Assembly: GCA_934489735.1 (NCBI GenBank)
Contig: CAKSSR010000003.1
Span: 39,766-103,765 of the forward strand
DNA length: 64,000 nucleotides
Origin: an uncultured Eubacteriales bacterium
Lineage (GTDB): Bacteria > Bacillota > Clostridia > Oscillospirales > Acutalibacteraceae
Direction of reading: 5' to 3'
The translations under genes and the position numbers were made by a program. Every line of letters begins with the position of its first letter. The stretch's first letter is position 1. Shown one piece after another: positions 51,393-61,315 of this stretch. A model generated the notes under the pieces. The model had not been told where the DNA came from. It saw only the letters and a program-made list of their open reading frames with translations, and ran no database searches.

Positions 51393-54149
51393 TTAATCTT
51401 CTTCGCCATCGTCCTCTTCTTCACAGTTGTCTTCTTCCTCTTCGCCATCGTCCTCTTCCTCTTCTTCACCGTTGTCTTCTTCCTCTTCTTCTTCCTCTTC
51501 TTCTTCCTCTTCTTCCTCCTCTTCTTCCTCGTCACTATCTTCTTCGTCACTATCTTCTTCGTCTTCATCTTCATCAAAGAAAAAGTTTGATAAGGCTTCT
51601 AGTTCTTTTTCATCAAAATCTGGTCCAAATATACTAAGAAATTTTGATTTGTTTCCATCTAAATATTCAAAACATTCTTTTGAGAAGCAACATTCCTTAC
51701 AGTTGTCGATATCACATAAAAATAAACTACTACCACCATCAATCTTTTGTAATCTCCCTGTAGTAAATGTATCAATTCCTATATCGGACACATCTCTCAA
51801 GTTTATTTTTGCTAGATTTTCTAATCCATCCATAGAACCCTTCTTTATTTCAATAACTTGATTGAAATCTATTTCTTCTATTTCATCTTTTCCTATTCCT
51901 AATTTTTCTATAATTTTATCAAATGTTTTTTTGTCTAATATAAAGACTCCGTCAGGTATAACTAACTTTCCTTCTGAAAATTCAATCTTAATATCATCTT
52001 TATCAATATTACCACTTGAATTTACTTCTTCTTCATTAATATAAAATTTGATTTTATGTGATCGACATTCAAGTTCTTTGAAGATGACATGTAATACTTT
52101 CGCATTATTTACATATACTTGCTTTATATTATAAGAAGAATAGAATGCATCCCTTTTTATATATTGAAATTCATTTCCAAACCTAACAACTGATAAATTT
52201 ATACACCTTATTTTACCTGTAATTGCATTAACAGAACCAAAATCGATTTCTTTTATGTTATCACAATCTAAATCCCCTACGCATTTGAATTCTTCAGGAA
52301 TTTTTAATACTTCCGGTTTTCCTAACGTTTCAAAATCTTTGTTTGTAAACCCACCAGATTCAACATGCACACCTAATTCGTTTAGTAATTTATTGAATAT
52401 ATCTGAGGAATTATTATAAAATTCATCCACTGTAGGATTTAATTTCTCATTATCACTTAATCTTAATTCCATATTTTTAAGTGAATTAAAATCTATGATT
52501 TCTAGGCTCAAGTTACATGGTTCGACATATTTAACTGGTTTGCAATCATTTATGCTATTTTTAGAGTATATAAAATCAATGGCGTCTTTTAAAGTTTCGA
52601 AATAGAATTGAAAGTTACCAATATCATGTTTATGCATATATTTTTTCACGTCTGGTAGAAAATTTGTTAGCTTTATAATTTTGATATAATAATATCGATT
52701 GGCATTTTCATCAAATTTTGCGACAATATATTCAGAAGGGCCACCTCTTACAGAAGGAGAATATACTGAATAATAGAAGGGCTTTTTTTCGCTTCTGCCT
52801 AAATCTTGGCCAGTTTCAAATAATAATGGTGGTTGTTCTAAATTTTTATACAAATCAAGAGCATTAATGAAATCTTTAAGAATTTTACCTATTTTATTTT
52901 CATGTATTTCTTTTAATGTATACTTAAATTTATCCTCTATATTAAAGGATATCTCGCCCAAATTATAAAAATTTTTCTCGTATTCAATACTATTTATTTG
53001 TTGAAAAGTTTTATAATTTATGCGTTTAAAGCCACTATAACCTTTTTGCTCCTCCAATTTGTATATCTTGTCTATTGTTGATTTTAGAGCTCCTATATTT
53101 TCGATTGCTGACATACAATCTCCTTCCAATAATTTACATATATTATCTTGAAGTTTACTTATATTTTCGCATAATATATATCGATTATTCGTAAGCTTTA
53201 TTTTCATATATTCATCATTACTTAAAGACTTAGTAGAAATATCAGAGTAGTAATATGGGATATCTTTTATTATATAATAATCTAAAGCTTGTTTGTAATT
53301 TTCTCCATCATGTCCTTCAAAAGCATTAATGAAATCTTTAAGAATTTTATCTATTTTATTTTCATGTATTTCTTTTAATGTATACTTAAATTTATCCTCT
53401 ATATTAAAGGATATCTCGCCAAAATTATAAAAATTTTTCTCGTATTCAATACTATTTATTTGTTGAAAAGTTTTATAATTTATGCGTTTAAAGCCACTAT
53501 AACCTTTTTGCTCCTCCAATTTGTATATCTTGTCTATTGTTGATTTTAGAGCTCCTATATTTTCGATTGCTGACATACAATCTCCTTCCAATAATTTACA
53601 TATATTATCTTGAAGTTTACTTATATTTTCGCATAATATATATCGATTATCCGTAAGCTTTATTTTCATATATTCATCATTGCTTAACAACTTAGTAGAA
53701 ATATCAGAGTAATAATGGGGGATAGTTTTTATTATATAATAATCTAAAGCTTGTTTGTAATTTTCTCCATCATGTCCTTCAAAAAGGTTTACCTTTCTTT
53801 CCCAAAAGCTTTCAAATGTATTTTCATTTTTATATCCATATGTCCTTATTAATTTGACAATAGTTTGGTTTTCTTCTCCTTTTAGGTCAATCATTTTAGA
53901 TTCTGAATCTTTATATTTATATATTTCATAAAGGTATTTCGAAAAACTATCAAATTGCAAACGGTTAAACCTATCCATTGCGTGATAGGTTATAAAATCC
54001 TCACCATTCTTTAAAATTCTAAGATCTGTACAATCTAAGTCCCCAACCATGTAAACTTTTACAATGGTAGGTTTTTTTTCTTCAGCAGCAAAACTTAATT
54101 TCTTTATTTCTTTTATTTTTTCTATTGTTTCATTTTTTAATTCATACAT
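51393..54149 (-). CDS. Large LRR-like protein with duplicated segment and polyacidic tail
   Basis: 918 residues, no signal peptide or membrane segment. An N-terminal domain (1-120), two near-identical 154-residue segments in tandem (about 123-430; e.g. FEGHDGENYKQALDYYIIK, GALKSTIDKIYKLEEQKGY), then BspA/LRR_5-like units (KRDAFYSSYNIKQVYV; EIKKGSMDGLENLAKINL). The last 60 residues are almost only Glu and Asp. It follows the 454-residue gene by 15 bp with a good AAGGAGG site. Function unknown; a cytoplasmic protein-interaction scaffold is a guess. Confidence 0.7.
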   Translation of the reverse strand: MYELKNETIEKIKEIKKLSFAAEEKKPTIVKVYMVGDLDCTDLRILKNGEDFITYHAMDRFNRLQFDSFSKYLYEIYKYKDSESKMIDLKGEENQTIVKLIRTYGYKNENTFESFWERKVNLFEGHDGENYKQALDYYIIKTIPHYYSDISTKLLSNDEYMKIKLTDNRYILCENISKLQDNICKLLEGDCMSAIENIGALKSTIDKIYKLEEQKGYSGFKRINYKTFQQINSIEYEKNFYNFGEISFNIEDKFKYTLKEIHENKIDKILKDFINAFEGHDGENYKQALDYYIIKDIPYYYSDISTKSLSNDEYMKIKLTNNRYILCENISKLQDNICKLLEGDCMSAIENIGALKSTIDKIYKLEEQKGYSGFKRINYKTFQQINSIEYEKNFYNLGEISFNIEDKFKYTLKEIHENKIGKILKDFINALDLYKNLEQPPLLFETGQDLGRSEKKPFYYSVYSPSVRGGPSEYIVAKFDENANRYYYIKIIKLTNFLPDVKKYMHKHDIGNFQFYFETLKDAIDFIYSKNSINDCKPVKYVEPCNLSLEIIDFNSLKNMELRLSDNEKLNPTVDEFYNNSSDIFNKLLNELGVHVESGGFTNKDFETLGKPEVLKIPEEFKCVGDLDCDNIKEIDFGSVNAITGKIRCINLSVVRFGNEFQYIKRDAFYSSYNIKQVYVNNAKVLHVIFKELECRSHKIKFYINEEEVNSSGNIDKDDIKIEFSEGKLVIPDGVFILDKKTFDKIIEKLGIGKDEIEEIDFNQVIEIKKGSMDGLENLAKINLRDVSDIGIDTFTTGRLQKIDGGSSLFLCDIDNCKECCFSKECFEYLDGNKSKFLSIFGPDFDEKELEALSNFFFDEDEDEEDSDEEDSDEEEEEEEEEEEEEEEEEEDNGEEEEEDDGEEEEDNCEEEDDGEED
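51398..51570 (-). repeat. GAA/GAG/GAT microsatellite encoding the polyacidic tail
   Basis: Imperfect triplet runs (CTTCTTCCTC on plus) encode an uninterrupted run of about 18 Glu plus DNGEEEE/DDGEEEE units. Length polymorphism is likely. Confidence 0.75.
52860..53783 (-). repeat. 462-bp tandem duplication inside the large LRR gene
   Basis: Two direct copies, 52860-53321 and 53322-53783, differ at only a handful of bases (for example ACCTA/ATCTA and ATTCG/ATCCG). The unit is 154 codons, so the frame is preserved. Confidence 0.85.
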
Positions 54150-54164
54150 ACCGCCAATCCTCCT

Positions 54165-55529
54165 TTAAGATTTTATAGCTTTTTTTAAGTCTTTGATACA
54201 ACTAATACATAATTTTGCTAGTTCTTTATCTTTATCTTTTTTATGTTCTTCACCTATGACCTTCAAACAGTCTATAATTGTTTCTATTTCTGACTTAGAC
54301 ACTTTTTTCTTGCCATCATCTTGAACCATCTTTTCTTCATTTTCTAAAAAGCTAGATAGATAATCATTAGCCGCAATTGTATCAATTATAGTTATTTTTA
54401 AAGATATATTATCATTAGTTTTTATATTTTTCCCTTCTCCATTAATTACGACAATATTATATTTTATTTTGTTGGAAATAATACTTTCCCATTCTTTTAT
54501 TATGTATTTTTTCACTGCTTCCTTTAATGCATCTCTGTTTTCCTTGTTGTTTTTTAGTTTTTGACCGTTAATTTTTTTATTTGATAAAGTTTTTAATATA
54601 TCCAATAAGCTTTTATCACCATTAATAAATTTAATATCATTAAAGCTTTTTTCATGTAGATATATATAACCATCATCGCTTACTTCCGCTTTATCAGCAT
54701 CTATTGTTACTTTAATAGTAATGTTATTCCTTTTTATTTCACTAATAATAAAATTAATCATTTCGTCACGTGTGTTTGCGTCGAGATTATTCCAAGAATA
54801 AAATTCTTTTTCTTCTTTAGGCTTTTTCTCTTTTTTATCCTTAACTAAACTATTTGCTGTTTCTTTTTCCATTATTAGTTTTATAAACCTATTATTCAAC
54901 TTATTGAGTTGGTTTTCCGTCAGGTCCTCAGAAGTAAATTTTCCATCTGATAGTTCAAAGTTTTTGCTTAATGCTCGATAAATCTTACCATTTTCAACTA
55001 TTTCTATAAGTTTCTTTAGTTCTTCTTTTGTCCATTCTCCGTATAGATATAAGTTTACATTGTCTATTACCTGCATATTTTTTATGACATCATGATTTTC
55101 AAATGTCTCGCTACTCATTGTTATTTCTACTGTTTTGCTATTTCCTTTTATTGCATTCAATTTTGAGAACTTATTTCCAAATGCATATGGTTCTAATTTA
55201 ATTACTTCACCCGATTCAAAATAAAATTCTAATTCGCCACTCTCAAATTTCAAATTCTCAAATGATTTCGTATCTATTTTCTTAACGTTATTGAAATTTA
55301 TAATTGTTTCATTATTTCCTATTACTGCTTGTAAATCAAATTCCTCATCAAATAGACTATCTCCTGTTATTTCATCATAGTCTCCTGGTAACTTGTAAAC
55401 ATTACCGTCTCGTTCAAATAAGTATTTTACTTCTTCCCCCTCTGTTTCTGCTGCTTCTTCATCATCTTTTGCATTAGGGAACAATTTCCCTTGAAAACTA
55501 TTTAATTCATCTTTAGTAAGTTCAGCCAT
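54165..55529 (-). CDS. LRR-like/unknown 454-residue protein
   Basis: 454 residues, no signal peptide. An acidic segment (about 22-33) and short LRR-like units in the first third (FNNVKKIDTKSFENLKFESG, KLEPYAFGNKFSKLNAIKG), then a lysine-rich middle (KDKKEKKPKEEKEF) and a helical C-terminus. First gene of a two-gene operon behind a TA-repeat promoter. AAAGGAGG ribosome site. I do not recognise a family. Confidence 0.65.
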   Translation of the reverse strand: MAELTKDELNSFQGKLFPNAKDDEEAAETEGEEVKYLFERDGNVYKLPGDYDEITGDSLFDEEFDLQAVIGNNETIINFNNVKKIDTKSFENLKFESGELEFYFESGEVIKLEPYAFGNKFSKLNAIKGNSKTVEITMSSETFENHDVIKNMQVIDNVNLYLYGEWTKEELKKLIEIVENGKIYRALSKNFELSDGKFTSEDLTENQLNKLNNRFIKLIMEKETANSLVKDKKEKKPKEEKEFYSWNNLDANTRDEMINFIISEIKRNNITIKVTIDADKAEVSDDGYIYLHEKSFNDIKFINGDKSLLDILKTLSNKKINGQKLKNNKENRDALKEAVKKYIIKEWESIISNKIKYNIVVINGEGKNIKTNDNISLKITIIDTIAANDYLSSFLENEEKMVQDDGKKKVSKSEIETIIDCLKVIGEEHKKDKDKELAKLCISCIKDLKKAIKS

Positions 55530-55579
55530 TTTATTAACCTCCTTTTAAATTTTGTCATTTTATATAAATGACTATTAAC

Positions 55580-55606
55580 ATTATACTATATATATATATA
55601 TATCAA
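55580..55606 (-). promoter_or_regulatory. Promoter of the LRR operon with a TA-repeat spacer
   Basis: Minus strand TTGATA (55601-55606) and TATAAT (55580-55585) are separated by 15 bp made of seven TA dinucleotides plus one base. The TA run covers 55587-55603. One extra TA would give the optimal 17-bp spacing, so repeat-length changes could switch expression. A GTCATTT/AAATGAC hairpin follows in the leader. Confidence 0.55.
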
Positions 55607-55808
55607 CTAGTTTTACAAATTTCTACAGATAGAAGATTTCTTAAGAATTTTATTAATAGTTGATATGGAATTTTAAACAATGGCATTGGAGGGGGTACCT
55701 TTAACATAGAAAATTGTGACTTAAATTGGCTTTGTGATGCAATAAATATGTAAAAGTTAATACGAGGGCGCTATTCTTTGAGAAAAAGTTAAATAATTAA
55801 AAAAAATA

Positions 55809-55837
55809 TTGATTTATATAATGAAATATATTATAAT
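55809..55837 (+). promoter_or_regulatory. Predicted sigma-A promoter of the secreted protein gene at 55933
   Basis: TTGATT (55809-55814), 17 bp, TATAAT (55832-55837), about 95 bp before the start. The rest of 55607-55932 is AT-rich and holds no gene. Confidence 0.6.
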
Positions 55838-55932
55838 ATATGTAGCAAATAATACTTATGTATAGCTAATATTAATATTTTTAACACGAATATTCGTTTA
55901 TTATGAATATTTAAGAATAAGGAGGAGGAAAA

Positions 55933-57192
55933 TTGGAAGTGAAAGAATTTAAGAAAAGATCAATTCCATTTTTAGTAACATCATTATTATTATGCGGAGG
56001 GTTTTCAGCTCTAGCTACCGACGGGCAACCTGATAGTAAAATTAGGCCAATTTCTAAGAGACCACTTGTTATTGACGTGAATGCAGAACTATGTAAAGAG
56101 AAGGGCTTTAGAGTTGGTACGAAATTTTTTAGCATGAAGAAAGAAGCAAAGTGGAGGTCAATATCAGTTGATGATATGAGTGATGCAACAATGTTACAAA
56201 TCATAGACAGATTATGGCCGAGGAAAGAGGCAAGAGTAATGTCTTTTAAAGACTTTGTTGACGACAGGAAGCAAATATTAAAAGAAGACTCAAAGATACT
56301 TTTAAAGAAAGTAGTCAGGACAGTAGAAGGTTTGCAAGGAAGAGAAGATCTGAAGGATAATTTAGAGACTATTGAAGCGATAGTAAACAGTCATGAAAAT
56401 TGTTGTGCGGCGAGACTTACAGATATAATACGACTTGTTTCAACGGAGTTGGACAATATTTTAGAAAACTATGAGGAAAGCAAAGAAAAGTCAACTGATT
56501 TAATTGACAAGACAATATTAACGAAATATAGAGAGAGTTTACCGCCCAAATTCATGAGAGAACTTATAGGGGAGTCTGTAATGCAAGGACGTGAAGAGAT
56601 TATGGTAAACAATACTTTCTTAAGCATGTATTCGGGGGAATTAGGAATTTCTCACGTGAGCTGTGACTTTGATATCAACGGTCGTTTTGCAACATTACCA
56701 CCCAGAAAGAGAGTTGCATCAATAGTATCTGTGAGCATCAATCCTTTTGACATCAGCAAGGTAGCATTTGATGATAAGAAGGAAGGAATTTTAAAATTAT
56801 TTCAACATGCTTTAGTAGACCAGTATTTAAGTGAATGTGAAGAGGTTGAGTTAACATTTGAAGAGTATTGCTTCTTTTCAAATAAAAATATGGATGAAAT
56901 TAGAGTTAAGATCTTAGAACTTATTGAAGAGGCTGTTAAAGATGAGTACTATAGCAAAGAAGAAGGGGAAATCTATTTAAAAGCCTTGATGAACTGGGTA
57001 AATAACAGAGAAAAGACTATATCATTTAATGAACTTAGAGAGTGTTTGACATATTTAGACTCGAGTTGCATTACTTCTATGGAAATAGCACCTGAACTAT
57101 TATGCAAAGGTGAAGAAAAAAATTATTATATAGCAAATGTATTCATGATGGCGAAAATGTTTAAGGATGGAACATTTATAGCAGACAAATAA
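55933..57192 (+). CDS. Secreted protein of unknown family, paralog 1
   Basis: About 419 residues. N-terminal signal peptide with hydrophobic core IPFLVTSLLLCGGFSALA and a plausible cleavage after ALA. The mature part is helical and charged, shares with its neighbour GTKFFSMKKEAKWRS, LWP, NSHENCCAARL, INPFDISKVAFD, YLSECEEVELTFEEYC, and ends IANVFMMAKMFKDGTFI. No known domain recognised. TTG 55933 (or GTG 55939) after GGAGGAGG. Its own promoter lies upstream. Confidence 0.75.
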   Translation: MEVKEFKKRSIPFLVTSLLLCGGFSALATDGQPDSKIRPISKRPLVIDVNAELCKEKGFRVGTKFFSMKKEAKWRSISVDDMSDATMLQIIDRLWPRKEARVMSFKDFVDDRKQILKEDSKILLKKVVRTVEGLQGREDLKDNLETIEAIVNSHENCCAARLTDIIRLVSTELDNILENYEESKEKSTDLIDKTILTKYRESLPPKFMRELIGESVMQGREEIMVNNTFLSMYSGELGISHVSCDFDINGRFATLPPRKRVASIVSVSINPFDISKVAFDDKKEGILKLFQHALVDQYLSECEEVELTFEEYCFFSNKNMDEIRVKILELIEEAVKDEYYSKEEGEIYLKALMNWVNNREKTISFNELRECLTYLDSSCITSMEIAPELLCKGEEKNYYIANVFMMAKMFKDGTFIADK

Positions 57193-57379
57193 TAAGAAAT
57201 GAATAAGAAATAAACGAGAAAAGGCAGCAATATTTAGAGCACATATAAAGAATATGTAGACTTAATTAAACATTTATTAAACATCCGTTAAATCAAGGAC
57301 ACGTATATAATTTGGAAAATATTAAGACCACTAACACATGTCTTAATAAAATATACAAATAGAAAGGAAAGTAAGACAA
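57193..57379 (+). other. Intergenic region between the secreted paralogs
   Basis: 187 bp. TTAAGAC/GTCTTAA (about 57328-57353) can pair, and an isolated TATAAT occurs at 57306-57311 without a convincing -35. No gene. Confidence 0.35.
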
Positions 57380-58630
57380 ATGAAGAAAATTGGACAAGCA
57401 TCAATATTATTGTCATCATTATTAATAGCAATATCGTTTGGCAGCATGGCAGTAGGACCTACAAAGAGCAAGATAATTGCAGGAACAGGACCACTTACAA
57501 GACATTTGAACAAGAAGTTATCAAATAAAGGAGGAATTAGATTAGGAAAGAAATTCTTTGCTAAAAGGAAAGAAGCGGCTTGGAGGACGAAAGTAATTCC
57601 TGATATTACGGACGAGCGACTATGCCAGATGATGGCAGAGTTATGGCCTAACAATGATCAAATTGATGATCGGGGACGAAAAAGCCGTGATTTTGTAAGT
57701 TATTATAGGTTTTTAAGAGATGCTATTACAGGAGAACTAAGGGATTTCACAATAAGGATAATTTATACATTATATTCTATGAAGGATAACGAGAAGTATC
57801 TGGAACCTTTAAAGTTGATAGAAATTTTGGCAAACAGCCACGAAAACCATTGTGTAGCAAGATTTTCTAACATTATGAGAAGTATTTCAAACATTTTGGA
57901 CGACACATTGGAAGGGCGAGGATCTGTTATTGATGATGGGGATGCTATACAAAGTGTCGCACTATCGAAATATAGGAATTCTTTAATGAATGATTCTATG
58001 GGCGAATTGATAGAAGGAATGGAAGAAAGTGAAAGTGTTATGGCTGCAAACAATATTTATTATGCATATTCAGATGACTTTGCAGTTGATAATGGAGCAG
58101 TATCAAGTTTGGATTCAGGGACTATTCCTGGGGAGACTACGAAGAGTGATAAGGTTGCAAAAATATTGATGAGTAAATTTGATGTTTTTGATATAGGAAA
58201 GTTTGCATATGATAAAGATACCGGTGAAGGATTTCTAAATAAACTAGACAGAAGTATATTGGATAGGTATCTTTCAGACTGTGAAAAGATAAAGTTGACT
58301 TTTAGAGAGTATTGCTATATCACGAGGAAGGATATTGATGATACAAGGATGAAAATTTTAGAATTGGTAGATCAATATGAAAAAGAAAGTGATCCGGAAG
58401 ATGACGGAACTTATAAAGCTGCATTATTATTATGGGTGAACGATCCAGAAAAAGTGATGTCATTTGACGAATTGAAGGAATGTTTAGTTGTTTTGGATAC
58501 TTATTTAACACTTTCTCAAGGAATAGCACCTGAACTGGTATGCAGCGATAAAGAAAAGATCTATTACATAGCAAATGTGTTCATGATAGCGAGAATGTTT
58601 AAAGATGGAACATTTGTAGTTACGGAATGA
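57380..58630 (+). CDS. Secreted protein of unknown family, paralog 2
   Basis: 416 residues. Signal peptide with core ASILLSSLLIAISFGSMA. It is paralogous to the preceding gene throughout: GKKFFAKRKEAAWRT, ELWP, NSHENHCVARF, FDVFDIGKFAYD, YLSDCEKIKLTFREYC, LWVNDPEKVMSFDELKECL and IANVFMIARMFKDGTFV. AAAGGAAAG ribosome site. Function unknown; likely exported or retained outside the membrane. Confidence 0.75.
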   Translation: MKKIGQASILLSSLLIAISFGSMAVGPTKSKIIAGTGPLTRHLNKKLSNKGGIRLGKKFFAKRKEAAWRTKVIPDITDERLCQMMAELWPNNDQIDDRGRKSRDFVSYYRFLRDAITGELRDFTIRIIYTLYSMKDNEKYLEPLKLIEILANSHENHCVARFSNIMRSISNILDDTLEGRGSVIDDGDAIQSVALSKYRNSLMNDSMGELIEGMEESESVMAANNIYYAYSDDFAVDNGAVSSLDSGTIPGETTKSDKVAKILMSKFDVFDIGKFAYDKDTGEGFLNKLDRSILDRYLSDCEKIKLTFREYCYITRKDIDDTRMKILELVDQYEKESDPEDDGTYKAALLLWVNDPEKVMSFDELKECLVVLDTYLTLSQGIAPELVCSDKEKIYYIANVFMIARMFKDGTFVVTE

Positions 58631-58723
58631 TTGGTAAATAATAATTAGTTATTTGATTAGCTTTTGGAAAGATTTTTTTGAGAAAAGAGACAAAAATTTA
58701 CTGAAAGACAGTAAGTAATAAAT

Positions 58724-58766
58724 AAGGATAAAAGAAAGGGTTAGAAACTCTTAATCTTTTATCCTT
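58724..58766. terminator. Bidirectional terminator between the secreted paralogs and leuS
   Basis: A perfect 12-bp stem AAGGATAAAAGA (58724-58735)/TCTTTTATCCTT (58755-58766) with AATTTTATT on plus and ATTTATTAC on minus. It lies 7 bp from the leuS stop. Confidence 0.8.
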
Positions 58767-58773
58767 AATTTTA

Positions 58774-61200
58774 TTATCTTATTACTAAATTTACTAATCT
58801 TTTCGGTACGACGATGACTTTTACAATGCTTTTGTTGCCAATTAGACTTTTTACTTTATCATTTGATAAAACTATTTCTTTTATTTCATCATTAGTAATA
58901 TTTGTTGGTATAACGACCTTACTCTTTACTGAACCATTTATTTGAATAGCTATTTCAATTTCATCCCTTGTGATGTTTTCCCAAGTCGGATACTCTTGAT
59001 TGAAGACAGAATATTCATTCCCTAATACTTCCCACATTTCTTCTCCAAAGTGAGGGGCGAAAGGAGCTATTAATAATATCAAAGTTTCAATGCAATCCTT
59101 ATATACCTTCTCATTTAAGTATTCATTCCTTTCATATTCGTTAATAGCATTTAAAAATTCCATTAATTTTGCTACCGATGTATTAAAACTAAATCTATCT
59201 GCATCATTTATGACGCCTTTTATCGTCTCGTTCTTTTTATATATCAAGTCGTTTTCAAATTTAGTCATTTCTTCATAAGATTTGAATCCTTTGTCGTGAA
59301 ATCTCTCAACTAGACTTTCAATTCTCTTAACAAATTTACTAATAGCCTTAATTCCACTGTCACTCCATGGTCCTCCTTCAGTATAATCAAAGCCGAACAT
59401 CAAATAAAGTCTAAATACGTCTGAGCCATACTTATCTATATATTCGTCAGGGGATACGGTATTGCCCTTTGACTTACTCATTTTAGTTCCATCTGATCCA
59501 AGTATTAACCCTTGATGTACTAATGATTTGAATGGCTCATCAAAGTTTAATTTCCCCATGTCCCTTAATGCTTTGGTTATAAATCTTGAATATAGCAAGT
59601 GTAAGACAGCGTGCTCTGGTCCTCCTATATACTTATCAACTGGTAGCATTTCGTTTATTAAATCTGAATTAAATATTTCTTTATCGTTGTTGCTATCAGG
59701 ATATCTTAAATAGTACCATGACGAACATACAAAAGTATCAAGCGTGTCGGGGTCTCTTTTAGCATCATTGCCACATATAGGACACTTTGTATTAATAAAT
59801 TCTTCACATTTCTTAAGTGGAGACTCTCCATCTGGTTTAAATTCAACATTGTATGGTAGTAGTACAGGTAAGTCCTTCTCGTCTACAGGTACAATGCCGC
59901 ATGTCGGGCAATGAATGACTGGTATAGGTGCTCCCCAGTATCTTTGTCTTGAAACTAACCAATCCCTTAGTCTATAATTTACTTTTTCTTGACATAAGTC
60001 ATTAAGTGATTCAGCTATCTTAACTTTTGCTTCATCAGAGCTTAATCCATTAAACCCTTGACTGTTAATTAGTATTCCATAGTCAGTAAAGGGCAATTCC
60101 GGGCTGTCATTTCCTTGTGGAACTATACAGGTTTTTATCGGAAGGTTATATTTTTTAGCAAATAGATAGTCTCTTTCGTCATGAGCTGGAACCGCCATAA
60201 CACATCCTGTGCCATAGCTTGCTAATACGTAATCAGATATCCATATAGGTATTTCTTCGTTATTAATTGGATTTATTGCATATGCTCCGGTAAATGTTCC
60301 CGTTTTCTCACTGTCGGTCGACAATCTTTCAATTTCGTTTTTCTTTTTAGTCTCTTCTATATATTTGTTGACTGAGTCTTCATATTCCTTTGTAGTTATT
60401 TCTTTAACAAGTTTGTTTTCTGGCGCAAGCACGCAGTAAGAGACTCCGAATAAAGTATCAGCACGTGTAGTGAAAATTGTAAATGTTTTTTCAGAATTCT
60501 TAATTCTAAATACAATTTCATGACCTTTTGATTTCCCTATCCAATTCTTTTGCTTTTTCTTGGTTGCCTCTGGCCAGTCTAAGTCGTCAAGTTTCTCTAA
60601 AAGTTCTTCTGCATAGTGAGTTATCTTGAAAAACCATTGAGTTAGATCTTTTTTTATCACATCGCTGTGGCATCTTTCACACTGACCGTTAACAACTTGT
60701 TCATTTGCCAGTACAGTCTTACAGGCCGGGCACCAGTTTACAGGCGCTTCCTTTCTATATGCCAAGTTGTTCTTGTACAATTGAAGGAATAACCATTGAG
60801 TCCATTTATAATATTCTGGTAGACAAGTAATTAGATCATGCTCGTTATTAAACATTGCTCCCATTTCGCTTAATTGACGCTTCATATTGTTGATATTCTG
60901 CATTGTGGAGTCTTTCGGATGGACTCCTGTCTTAATGGCATAGTTCTCTGCAGGTAAACCAAATGCATCGAAGCCCATTGGTTCATATACTTCAAATCCT
61001 TGCATTTTTTTCATCCTTGCCCAAGAGTCACATAAACCAAAGTTGAACCAGTGACCTAAATGAAGTACTGATCCTGATGGATATGGAAGCATTTCTAGAC
61101 AATATAACTTTTTCTTAATATTGTCCTTGTTAAACTTATATAAATGAGATTCATTCCATTTTTTTCTCCATTTTTTATCAATTTCTTTAGAATAAGACAT
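58774..61200 (-). CDS. leuS: Leucyl-tRNA synthetase
   Basis: About 808 residues from ATG 61200 (AAAGGATG upstream). HIGH-type motif PYPSGSVLHLGH, the editing domain (TTRADTLFG, TGCVMAVPAHDERD), KMSKSKGN and a C-terminal anticodon region. A longer frame reaching 61329 adds an unrelated leader. The 115-bp gap upstream has no visible T-box. Confidence 0.97.
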   Translation of the reverse strand: MSYSKEIDKKWRKKWNESHLYKFNKDNIKKKLYCLEMLPYPSGSVLHLGHWFNFGLCDSWARMKKMQGFEVYEPMGFDAFGLPAENYAIKTGVHPKDSTMQNINNMKRQLSEMGAMFNNEHDLITCLPEYYKWTQWLFLQLYKNNLAYRKEAPVNWCPACKTVLANEQVVNGQCERCHSDVIKKDLTQWFFKITHYAEELLEKLDDLDWPEATKKKQKNWIGKSKGHEIVFRIKNSEKTFTIFTTRADTLFGVSYCVLAPENKLVKEITTKEYEDSVNKYIEETKKKNEIERLSTDSEKTGTFTGAYAINPINNEEIPIWISDYVLASYGTGCVMAVPAHDERDYLFAKKYNLPIKTCIVPQGNDSPELPFTDYGILINSQGFNGLSSDEAKVKIAESLNDLCQEKVNYRLRDWLVSRQRYWGAPIPVIHCPTCGIVPVDEKDLPVLLPYNVEFKPDGESPLKKCEEFINTKCPICGNDAKRDPDTLDTFVCSSWYYLRYPDSNNDKEIFNSDLINEMLPVDKYIGGPEHAVLHLLYSRFITKALRDMGKLNFDEPFKSLVHQGLILGSDGTKMSKSKGNTVSPDEYIDKYGSDVFRLYLMFGFDYTEGGPWSDSGIKAISKFVKRIESLVERFHDKGFKSYEEMTKFENDLIYKKNETIKGVINDADRFSFNTSVAKLMEFLNAINEYERNEYLNEKVYKDCIETLILLIAPFAPHFGEEMWEVLGNEYSVFNQEYPTWENITRDEIEIAIQINGSVKSKVVIPTNITNDEIKEIVLSNDKVKSLIGNKSIVKVIVVPKRLVNLVIR

Positions 61201-61315
61201 TTTAAAGACATCCTTTCGGAAAATAATTTTAAGTAAATTATAATTCAATTTGAGTAAAAAATCAAGACAGCTTATTAATTTGAATAGCTGCCCATTGTAA
61301 ATAGTAATTATTTTC

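Noticed and set aside
51380..51861. Plus-strand ORFs of poly-Ser, Leu/Pro and Phe/Leu opposite the acidic tail
   Set aside because: They are complementary-strand readings of the triplet microsatellite.
61201..61315. T-box leader for leuS
   Set aside because: The gap is only 115 bp and shows no specifier stem, T-box sequence or terminator.
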